A stretch of 45,764 nucleotides of DNA, taken from NCBI GenBank assembly GCA_004020545.1, contig SAQE01000052.1, positions 1 through 45,764 of the forward strand, written 5' to 3'. Below are positions 37,102 to 44,452 of the stretch, piece after piece (position 1 is the stretch's first letter; each line of letters starts with the position of its first letter). The stretch is from Mesorhizobium sp. (GTDB lineage Bacteria > Pseudomonadota > Alphaproteobacteria > Rhizobiales > Rhizobiaceae). The position numbers were made by a program, and so were the translations under genes. The notes beneath the pieces are model-generated. The model worked only from the letters and a program-made list of their open reading frames with translations. It searched no databases and had not been told where the DNA came from.

Positions 37102-37398
37102 ATGCCAAAATCTGAATTCATGAAGATCAGACTCTCCACCGAAGAAAAGCTTGGCTTCGAAGACGCCGCGTCTCTCGCGGGTCTCACGTTGTCGGCCTGG
37201 ATTCGGGAGCGTCTGCGCATCACGGCAATCAAAGAGCTTGAGGACGCCAATCGCCCTAACCTTTCATCCCGCCGTTTAGGGCAAGACCATGACGACGACC
37301 GAAAAGTTTGGGTTCGCCCCAATGGGAATCGGAACTCTGCTCCATCAGGGCAAGCTGTCCGTGCCTGCAAATCAACGGCCCTATGCGTGGCGGGATAG
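37102..37398 (+). CDS. ribbon-helix-helix (Arc/MobC-like) small DNA-binding protein
   Basis: MPKSEFMKIRLSTEEKLGFE, then DAASLAGLTLSAWIRERLRI and TAIKELEDANRP: the pattern of plasmid ribbon-helix-helix regulators and MobC-like proteins. GGAGG lies seven bases before ATG. Family members usually end soon after LEDA-RP. Here the frame runs on for about 45 atypical residues overlapping the next gene, whereas a one-base shift near 37255 would end at a TAG about ten bases before the next ATG. An indel near the end is therefore likely. Directly upstream of a restriction-like gene, so it may control it. Confidence 0.62.
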   Translation: MPKSEFMKIRLSTEEKLGFEDAASLAGLTLSAWIRERLRITAIKELEDANRPNLSSRRLGQDHDDDRKVWVRPNGNRNSAPSGQAVRACKSTALCVAG

Positions 37399-39009
37399 TG
37401 AGGCAGAAGGACTGTTTGTCGATCTCAATGAGGCCATCGGCTCGGACGCTACCGACTATTTCCTTGGGACGATTGTTCTAATTCAAGGCGACCGCGATGG
37501 CGTGCCGTCCATCGCGGATGGACAGCAGCGTTTGGCCACGACGACTATTCTGCTCGCCCGTATCCGCGACAAGCTTATAGCTCTGAACGACGAAGGGCGC
37601 GCGCGGTCGATCGACACGAAGTTTCTTCGTGAGGTCGATCTGGACTCCGGGGAGACCGTTTCGCGCCTCACGCTGAACGTCGAAGACAACGAATTCTTTG
37701 CCAAGCACATCTTGCCAGCACCCGGCGAACAAACGTCGAGCATTCCCGCGAGCAACCTTCGTCCATCGAACAAGCGCCTTCAAAAGACGTCTGAGATCGC
37801 TGCTGATTTCATTGATAAAATACTGTCCGCGTTGAGGGCTGACGCTCAATCAGCACTGCTACTGCGGTGGGTTAAGTTCATCGAAAAGAGCATTTCCGTA
37901 GTCGTGGTGACGGTATTCGATGAAATAGGCGCATACCGAATATTTGAACACTTAACGACCGGGGCCTTCGCGCCGGTCAAGCGGATATTCTGAAGAATTT
38001 CCTCTACAGCCGTTCTGGCGCTCGGCTCCCCGAGGCGCAAAGCATGTGGAACCAGGTGAGCGGTGCGATTGAGTCTATCGGGGACGACGACGACGGACGT
38101 TTGCTGACTTTCATTCGTCATTATTGGGTGACAGGTCACGGCCCTACAAAGGAACGGGAATTGGCCACCGAGATCCGCAAAGAATTGAAGGGCGAGACCA
38201 AGACGATCCAGTTTTTGGATCAGGCCAGTCAGTCAGTACACGACTACGTCGCGCTCTTCTCGCGGTCTCATCCCAAATGGACGGCCTACAAAAATACAAC
38301 AAAGGAACATCTCCATACGATCACGGAAGTATTGCAGGTGGAGCAGATAAGGCCGCTGATGTTTGCTGTAGCCCGCCATTTTAGCCCTGCCGAAGCCGAC
38401 AAGGCGTTCAAGCTTTTTGTAAGCTGGTCGGTGCGGTTCCTTATTTTTGGCGGTCGTGGTGGAATGCTGGACCAGCAGTATTCTCTTCGGGCGCAAGAGG
38501 TTGGAACGCGTCAAATCACCAAGGCCACAGAGCTGCGCGAAAATATGCGCCGCTATGTGCCAACAGACGGGGAATTCGAAGAGGCCTTTGCATCGGCGCG
38601 CGTCTCCCGCGCTCATCTTGCTCGCTACTACCTCCGCGCGCTCGACAAGACGCTAAAGGGCGATCCGAACCCCGAATTCCTAGCGAATGAGGATGAGGTA
38701 ACAATCAATCTGGAACACGTGATGCCGGTCAATCGGGGCGAGCATTGGGGCAAAGAAGCAGACGAGCGGTTTGGCACCGAGAAATTGCTAGGAAACATGG
38801 TTTTGGTTCGCGCCAGCAAGAACAAGGATATCGGGAACAAACCGTTCGAGGAGAAGCGGGAGGCATATGAAAATTCGAGCTATGCCATCACGCAACAGGT
38901 AGCCGCATATGAGAAATGGTCGATTGACCAGATCAGGGAACGCCAACGGGATATGGCTCGACTGGCTGTCGAAACCTGGCCGCTAAGGCGAACTCAAAAC
39001 GGCGATTGA
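37289..39009 (+). pseudogene. DUF262-DUF1524 (GmrSD-like) restriction protein, frameshifted
   Basis: The first frame (37289-37993) is a DUF262 domain: FSVPANQRPYAW-like QGKLSVPANQRPYAWRDSEA, DYFLGTIVLIQ and IADGQQRLATTT, the conserved DGQQR nucleotide-binding motif. At 37954 the expected LNDRGL follows only if AA is AAA; the other frame then reads DRGLRAGQADILKNFLYSR and continues to 39009. That part ends with the DUF1524 nuclease motif INLEHVMPVN and GNMVLVRASKNKDIGN. The joined protein is about 570 residues, the layout of GmrSD-type IV restriction enzymes that cut modified phage DNA. A homopolymer change of one base is the only lesion seen, so either a recent knock-out or a sequence error. 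Confidence 0.82.
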
Positions 39010-39043
39010 AAGCCAGCACCATTGCCGTGCGTCGCTCGCATAT

Positions 39044-39262
39044 GTGGAGCCGGTTTCAGAGGAATTTGCCGGCGAACGAGTATGGGAAGGTCTGGTTCAC
39101 GTCTTTGACGTGCAGGGCCATCCCAAAGCCAAGCAGGCCTTTGCTTGGTCATCGCCGATTGAGGAGAGCACCAAGCGGCGGTTCTTCGCCGTCCTGAATA
39201 TCCCGCCGATCAATACACCGATCGACGCTGTACGCGCCGCCATCGTGGCGGCGCATCGTTAG
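39044..39262 (+). CDS. small hypothetical protein, probably N-terminally incomplete
   Basis: Reads VEPVSEEFAGERVWEGLVHV, then FDVQGHPKAKQAFAWSS and RRFFAVLNIPPI, followed by VRAAIVAAHR: a short protein family I recall from rhizobia, with no known function. The family normally has about 15 more residues (IESQHHCRASLAYVEP, visible in frame from 39002), but no start codon precedes them, so the true start may overlap the restriction gene or be lost. GTG at 39044 is the only in-frame start. Confidence 0.5.
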   Translation: MEPVSEEFAGERVWEGLVHVFDVQGHPKAKQAFAWSSPIEESTKRRFFAVLNIPPINTPIDAVRAAIVAAHR

Positions 39263-39275
39263 AAGGAATAACTAT

Positions 39276-39373
39276 CGGAACGCAGCACGATGGATCGTGC
39301 ACTTCGGGGCATATCAAAGGTGCCAGCCAGAGACCCGAAGAGGTTGGAGGTTCGAGTCCTCCCGTTCCGCCCA
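39276..39373 (+). tRNA. tRNA-like sequence with an enlarged anticodon loop
   Basis: A cloverleaf can be drawn: acceptor stem CGGAACG (39276-39282) with CGTTCCG (39363-39369), D-arm GCAC-GATGGATC-GTGC (39285-39300), T-arm GGAGG-TTCGAGT-CCTCC (39346-39362), discriminator C, and encoded CCA (39371-39373). The anticodon stem CTTCG/CGAAG (extendable to CTTCGGG/CCCGAAG) encloses 29 bases instead of seven, so no anticodon can be assigned. It may be a tRNA pseudogene with a 22-base insertion, a tRNA-like RNA of a mobile element, or an attachment-site relic. It lies 32 bp inside the right 19-bp inverted repeat. Confidence 0.5.
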
Positions 39374-39404
39374 TCCCTACCGTAGGGGATCGACGTTCGG
39401 ATTT

Positions 39405-39423
39405 CAAATTAGGACACTACCCG
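39405..39423 (-). repeat. 19-bp terminal inverted repeat, right copy
   Basis: CAAATTAGGACACTACCCG, the exact complement of 32216-32234. The two bound a 7.2-kb unit. The small protein gene to its right runs into this repeat and takes its last codons and stop from it, which fits a boundary where an element landed. Confidence 0.75.
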
Positions 39424-39744
39424 GGCATTGTTGGTGCGCTTACATACCGGCGCAACTGATTGTATGGATGACGGTTTGGCTCCAAGTTCTGTGACTTCCA
39501 CGGGTACATCTTGACCACAACGATATCGCACATAACAGCTCTTTTCGTGGCCTTCGTCTACATCGGAGAACTGTTCATTGCTGCAATACCATTGGCAAGA
39601 CTGTTTTCCTTTGCAGCCTCGAATAAGTACGTACGTGAAATCTCCCGAGTTATCTTGTCCCTTGTATAAGACGTTCAAGATTGTGATTTTGCTCGCCCCT
39701 GCTTCCGCTGCAGAAGAGTCGTCGCAAAGCACAGGGCCATCCAA
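39409..39744 (-). CDS. cysteine-rich lectin-like small protein, ends disturbed
   Basis: The core (SKITILNVLYKGQDNSGDFT, RGCKGKQSCQWYCSN, then KSCYVRYRCGQDVP) has the order of a SUEL/galactose-binding-lectin-like domain: an ITI.xA.Y start, C.GK..C, and a final V.YRCG. A signal-peptide-like MALCFATTLL lies in another frame just upstream, so a frameshift near 39700 probably removed the export signal. The C-terminus (ARVVS) is encoded by the 19-bp terminal repeat. Likely secreted originally. The family call is tentative. Confidence 0.4.
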   Translation of the reverse strand: MDGPVLCDDSSAAEAGASKITILNVLYKGQDNSGDFTYVLIRGCKGKQSCQWYCSNEQFSDVDEGHEKSCYVRYRCGQDVPVEVTELGAKPSSIQSVAPVCKRTNNARVVS

Positions 39745-39792
39745 ACCGTGCTCGCCGAAGACGATCTGTCATCACATAGCTCCTCTATGCTC

Positions 39793-40593
39793 TCAAAATC
39801 CCACGCGGATAGACAGGTTGATCGCGGTACCGATGGGTTGGGCGCGCAGGCTGCTGGCGCTGCCACTGAGTTCTACGGCCGCATTGTAAGACCCCACTGG
39901 AACAATAGCTTGAACCTTTAAAGAGGCCTCGCTGACTGACCAATGCTGAAAACTCAAAGACGCACTGACCGATGTCTCCCCGCCAAGCTTGGGTGCAGAA
40001 AGCGTGAAATCGCCTCCTACCACCTTGTCGACCGCAAAGGCAGCTGCCGGCAATGCCAAGGCAGCTACTAAGTCCGGTCGCTCAGCAAAGAAACCTCGAA
40101 GATCGGCGGGAGGCGGATGCCTCTCTACATTGTCCGAGTGGGACTTGGCCTTCCCCATCATATCCGACGGGATAGCATCGACGTACCCCTTCTTGAAGAA
40201 TTCATCAAGTGCAGGAGCCAGTTCACCAAAGGAATTGAAATGCCTCGCTGGGTTCCTCACGTCGTAGTTCTTCGTGAGGCGGTCCTCGTCACTGGGAGCG
40301 TCTACGGCTGCAGCTTGCACTGGATCTAACCAAAGAAAACCAGGTATACGCCCATCTAGATTCGGAATGCCGCCGTCCCGCCAGTCCGTAGTAAAGTCCT
40401 CTTCGGCAAGATCGTATCCATCGTCTTCAACGCCCCAATCCTCACCCAATTCCGAGTCGGCCCAATCCGAGTCGGCCCAATCGGAATCAATTTCCTCTTG
40501 AGCCCAGGACGCGCTGTTTAGCAGCCACCAAAACTGGCTCGTCCCGCCAAAGACCGAGAGACCTAAAATGAAGGTTCTACGATCGATCCGCAT
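39793..40593 (-). CDS. Tat-exported protein of unknown function
   Basis: A 266-residue protein starting MRIDRRTFILGLSVFGG, a twin-arginine signal with a hydrophobic stretch and ASWAQ cleavage site. The mature N-terminus has a short acidic repeat (DSDWADSDWADSELGEDWG). The middle is helical. The end (FTLSAPKLGGETSVSASLSF ... GTAINLSIRVGF) is beta-rich with a final phenylalanine, a little like an outer-membrane or lectin-type sheet. No family is recognised. It starts 18 bases after the 500-residue gene and is probably in its operon. Confidence 0.65.
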   Translation of the reverse strand: MRIDRRTFILGLSVFGGTSQFWWLLNSASWAQEEIDSDWADSDWADSELGEDWGVEDDGYDLAEEDFTTDWRDGGIPNLDGRIPGFLWLDPVQAAAVDAPSDEDRLTKNYDVRNPARHFNSFGELAPALDEFFKKGYVDAIPSDMMGKAKSHSDNVERHPPPADLRGFFAERPDLVAALALPAAAFAVDKVVGGDFTLSAPKLGGETSVSASLSFQHWSVSEASLKVQAIVPVGSYNAAVELSGSASSLRAQPIGTAINLSIRVGF

Positions 40594-40611
40594 GCCAATG
40601 ATCCACGGAAG

Positions 40612-42114
40612 TTAGATTTCAACTAGCCAGAGATGCATTGCGATCTTCTCGATGGGTCCTCGTGTCTGGTCATAAAGGCCGGATACCTGCCACTCCCCGA
40701 ATGGCGACCCATTCCATAGAGCGTCTGTATGCTGAGGCTTAAGATCCAACTCCGGCGCCAGGACACAAGTACGACCAAACTGAAGGACATCAGGCGCCCC
40801 GTCAATCCTGGTATTAGCCAGGTAGGCGCCTGAAGGGGGCGTCACCTCCAGAGATATCGGCAGCCGCTGATCTCCCAAATATTCGAATGCCACGCCTCTC
40901 AGCCGGGCGTCCAGATTTGGGACCGTACCGTCGTCAACCATAATTTTCGTTTCGAACTTGTCCAACGAGCTCATGGGCCCACCCTTACCGGATGGGGTAA
41001 GCCCCGAACTCCAAACTGAACGGATAACAGATCGCTGACGTCTTTTGTACTTCGCCAACTCATTCTGGACGGCAGTCAGCCAAACAGCCAAGTCATCCAG
41101 AATGTGTCCAGCTACAGGCACTCGCAAGGGGACGGCCAGCTTATAAGCTTCCACAAGCCCCGTCTGCAGGGCAGATGCGCGCTCAATCAGGTGCCGCAAG
41201 TAGGTTCTAAATAGCTCAGCCTGCTGTTCCAGCCGCTCAGCATAATTTATAATCGAATTCTTTCTCGAAAGCTCATCCGCCTGCAAATACGCGATCTGCC
41301 TGCTAATAGCGGCTCGGTGGGTGCGAAATACAGCGTCCTTTTTGAGATAGGTCTCTTTCCGCAGGACCATGCTCAAACGACCTCTCAATTGCGCCAAGTT
41401 GCTCTTCATAGAGGCGAGTGCCGCACTCCACGTCGCTGCGTCGAACCCTGCACGATAAGTCGTGGTTTGCGTCGCTCCCGCCTGAATCAGTTCTCGATTA
41501 AAACTAGCGGAGTCTTTCGCCAATTGAGCTGCCGCTGTAATGTAAGCCTGCACACGTGGATCCGTGAGAATGCCTGCAAAGCGACTCCCGGTCGCCGATC
41601 CATCTAGCATGTCTTCGACGACTTGTTCTTGCATCTCTGCCTCTGCAATGGACTTCCGCAAGGCGATCACATCATCAGCTGACTCCTGCCACGGAAGCTC
41701 ATACAGCCCTGCCGCCACCTCTCTCTGATGAACGAAGTCGAGCCGCATAAACTCCTCAAGCTTAAACTTTGTATCATTCAGAAGCTTCGCACCATCCATG
41801 TAGGTTTGCCGCAGCTGCAAGCAGGATTGCAAAATGCGTAATGCCTCGTCCAAGTTTTGCTCCACTCGCCTGGGGAACAAACTCGGGTCTATCGGCACGT
41901 CAGCAAAAGCGAATGATTCCAGGTCAGGAATTGTGGCCTTGAGGCCAGATGAGTAAGTTGATCCGTTCACGTAGAGGTCTATCGCATCTATGGCTTTGGA
42001 ACTCTCCGCGATGGTCTGAACAGCAACATCATCAACCTTGATGCTGTTCAGATCGATGCTGTAGGCGGCTGCTACCGTCTCCTGTATCCGCGCAATTTCG
42101 CTCGACGTTGGCAC
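40612..42114 (-). CDS. large helical protein, possibly Tc-toxin-related
   Basis: A 500-residue protein without a signal peptide. Residues 1-330 are almost entirely helical with heptad patterns (AISRQIAYLQADELSRKNSI, then NYAERLEQQAELFRTYLRHL); the last 140 residues are mixed alpha/beta (VAFEYLGDQRLPISLEVTPP). The NYAERLxxxxxLF stretch followed by long helices recalls the helical shell of Tc/ABC insecticidal toxin A components, but the protein is far shorter than a TcA subunit, so this is only a suggestion. It heads an operon with the Tat-exported protein. Confidence 0.6.
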   Translation of the reverse strand: MPTSSEIARIQETVAAAYSIDLNSIKVDDVAVQTIAESSKAIDAIDLYVNGSTYSSGLKATIPDLESFAFADVPIDPSLFPRRVEQNLDEALRILQSCLQLRQTYMDGAKLLNDTKFKLEEFMRLDFVHQREVAAGLYELPWQESADDVIALRKSIAEAEMQEQVVEDMLDGSATGSRFAGILTDPRVQAYITAAAQLAKDSASFNRELIQAGATQTTTYRAGFDAATWSAALASMKSNLAQLRGRLSMVLRKETYLKKDAVFRTHRAAISRQIAYLQADELSRKNSIINYAERLEQQAELFRTYLRHLIERASALQTGLVEAYKLAVPLRVPVAGHILDDLAVWLTAVQNELAKYKRRQRSVIRSVWSSGLTPSGKGGPMSSLDKFETKIMVDDGTVPNLDARLRGVAFEYLGDQRLPISLEVTPPSGAYLANTRIDGAPDVLQFGRTCVLAPELDLKPQHTDALWNGSPFGEWQVSGLYDQTRGPIEKIAMHLWLVEI

Positions 42115-42320
42115 CGAAGGTTTCCTTCTGTTCGTGGTCTCACGCCGCGCAGTTTAAGCACAGGCTGTGCGCCAAGTAAATGGAAGTAGCGAAGGCCTAA
42201 TTCCAATGACTAGGGAAATCATTTTTAAATAAGGGGCTTGCAGTCGGTCGTCATTTAGGTCATCCTAATATCCCAGGTACAAAGTCGAGTAGGAGAGACC
42301 ACTTTAGAAGGAAGTTCGAA

Positions 42321-42596
42321 ATGAAGCCTTATGCTTCGATAGCGGGCACGATGATTCTCTTGCTCGCCGGTGTGCATTATGCATCGGCTCAGCAAACTTT
42401 CACAATCTGCACCGGTGAACATGAGTCAGCCTGCAAATCTCACGACGTTTACCTCTATTGCTATGTAAAGATTGTGCCTGTAGCGACTAAAATGTGCAAA
42501 GACTTGGGGCTGTCCGGAGACCATAATATAGCGAGACTTAATACCTATGGGGGGAACAAATGCGGCTATTCGATCGACCGCGTTGTTTGTAGGTGA
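42321..42596 (+). CDS. small secreted six-cysteine protein
   Basis: A 91-residue protein with a Sec signal peptide (MKPYASIAGTMILLLAGVHY, ASA/Q cleavage) and a mature part of about 67 residues with six cysteines, enough for three disulfides (TFTICTG, SACKSH, YCYVK, KMCKD, NKCGY, VVCR). No family is recognised. GGAAG lies about seven bases before ATG. It is divergent from the 500-residue gene across 206 bp, which should hold both promoters. Confidence 0.6.
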   Translation: MKPYASIAGTMILLLAGVHYASAQQTFTICTGEHESACKSHDVYLYCYVKIVPVATKMCKDLGLSGDHNIARLNTYGGNKCGYSIDRVVCR

Positions 42597-43049
42597 GGTG
42601 ACGGTGAGTCTAATCGCCGCGAAACAATAAAGAGCGTCGCCGGGCCGTACGGTCTAGTCGTGGGTCATCGTCTTGAAAGGCATTTTTCATCGGCAGACCG
42701 GGTTGGGTTCTGGTTCGGTCGAGCGCCTATTGCGAATTCTCATCGACCGACAGAACCACCGCGTGCACCGGCGGATCGCCATACAAGGCGTCGTGGTGGT
42801 GAGCTTCTCGGCAAGCCTGGGTCGTTCGAGAGCTTGAAGTGGCGCCAGCGGTGCGGCGTGAGGCCGTGAGCCTTCCTATCGCCTGCACCGTCGATGATGC
42901 GATGCCCTACCTTCCCATAGCTTAAAAGCGTCCGGTGAGTCGCTCGTGCGATGCCGGTTCAAGCGGCAGGCGTGCGATCTCGGCGACCCGCTCTGGCGCG
43001 ACCGGTTTCTGACCCAATTCTCCGAAGCGGATCTTCAACGCGCTTACAC
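42597..43049. other. intergenic region, 453 bp, no gene recognised
   Basis: No intact gene and no clear hairpin terminator after the small secreted protein gene. The right part probably includes decayed IS3 sequence, but no frame could be followed before about 43050. Confidence 0.4.
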
Positions 43050-43497
43050 GTCTTCTGCGCCAGCATGAGGCGGGTGTGAAGGCCGGTAATCTGGCCACAA
43101 GCACACGACGCAAAGCCGAACGCGCTGGTCGCTGGATTCGTGCACGACCAATCTGCCTGCGGCGGGCGCTTCCGCATCCTCAACGTCGTCGCCGATGTGA
43201 CGCGCGAATGCTTCGCGGCGATCCCGGACACCACGATTTCGGCCGGCGTATTGCGCGTGAGCTGACCGATCTGATCACGCGTCGCGGCAAACCCGGCATG
43301 ATTTGTCCGATGGCGCCGAGTTCACCTCGAACGCCCTGCTCGCATGGTCGAAGGATCATCAGGTGGAATGGCACTTCATCGCGCCGGGCGAGCCAATGCA
43401 CGGCTTCAGCGGCCGAATGCTGGACGAACTAGTGAACGACTGTCTTCGGCCTCAACCACGCCGCATAAAGATCACCGCATGGAAGGCCGATTACAAC
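43050..43497 (+). pseudogene. IS3-family transposase remnant (OrfA fragment and OrfB), interrupted by IS66
   Basis: Near 43050-43090 an OrfA-like stretch LLRQHEAGVKAGNLA is visible. From about 43090 OrfB follows in changing frames: DAKPNALVAGFVHDQ and FRILNVVADVTRECFAAIPD, then FGRRIARELTDLITRRGKPG, then GAEFTSNALLAWSKDHQVEW, HFIAPGEPM and AWKADYN. The OrfA-OrfB junction is deleted and several frameshifts are present. At 43497 it is cut by the IS66 element; its last codons are at 292-397. Confidence 0.82.
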
Positions 43498-43573
43498 GTA
43501 AGCGATGTCCCGACGGCACCTTTCGGTGATCGGCGGGAAGGACGATGTTCGGAGCCTTTGAGGGCTTCGACAC

Positions 43574-43999
43574 ATGACGATTTCAGAGGCTTACGCTTAA
43601 ATCCAGCGATCACGAGCCCGCGCGCCGGTTCGAGGTGTTCACGGGCTCCGGTCGGCGGCGCGAATGGCTGCCGGAGGAGAAGGCGCGGATCGTGGACGAA
43701 GCCGCGCGACCGTGAGCGCGGTGGCGCGGCGATACGCTTTGTCCCCGCAGCAGCTGTTAGCCTGGCGTCGGGCCGCTCGTCAGCCGTTGGCGGAAGCGCC
43801 GGCACCGGAATCGTTGTTTGTTCCGGCGGTAATTGCAGCGCCGAGGCCTGAACCGGCGGCAAGGCGGCGGCGGAAGCAGAAAGCCGCCCGAGACGGTGTG
43901 ATCGAGCTGGAGATAGACGGCGTCGCTATGCGGGTCGGCCGTGGCGCCGACACCAGGACGGTGGCCGCTGTAATCCGAGCGCTGAAGGCGACGACGTGA
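43574..43999 (+). pseudogene. tnpA: IS66 TnpA-like protein, frameshifted
   Basis: ATG at 43574 begins MTISEAYA. After a shift the typical HEPARRFEVFTGSGRRREWL, PEEKARIVDEA appears, and after another near 43705 ATVSAVARRYALSPQQLLAW, RRAARQPL and the C-terminal GVIELEIDGVAMRVG with TGA at 43997-43999. TnpA is a small helix-turn-helix protein required for IS66 transposition. Two indels disrupt it as written. Confidence 0.82.
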
Positions 44000-44333
44000 T
44001 CGGGCCGACGGGTGCGGTCAAGGTCATGGTGGCGACGAAGCCGGCGGAGGGCCTCGCGGCGCTCGTGCGCGAGACGATGGGCGCCGATCCGTTCAGCGGC
44101 GCGGTCTATGTCTTCCGGCGAAGCGGACGGATCGGATCAAGCTGATCTTCTGGGATGGCACCGGCGTCTGCCTTTACGCCAAACGTCTGGAGGACGGCGA
44201 GTTCCGCTGGCCGAAAGTGCATGACGGCATGATGCGGCTGACGGCCGCGCAGTTGTCGGCGCTGCTCGAAGGTCTCGACTGGCGGCGGGTCCACGAGGCG
44301 CGCAGGACCCGCGTTCCGGTTCAGGCGGGCTGA
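43996..44333 (+). pseudogene. tnpB: IS66 TnpB (IS66 Orf2), frameshifted
   Basis: GTG at 43996 overlaps the tnpA stop (GTGA). The start VIGPTGAVKVMVATKPAEGL ... FSGAVYVFR is followed one frame over by KRTDRIKLIFWDGTGVCLYA and KRLEDGEFRWPKVHDG, stopping at 44331-44333. One G missing at about 44117 explains the break. It is the conserved small second protein of IS66 elements, role unclear. Confidence 0.85.
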
Positions 44334-44452
44334 CCCGCGACGAAGTGAATCAGCTTGGATTCCGCTGTCGCGGGATGTCGGCGAATATGGTCTGATCCGG
44401 TCATGGCAATGGCGGCTGACCAGCTTCCCGACGATCCGGAGCGCTGAAGGCG

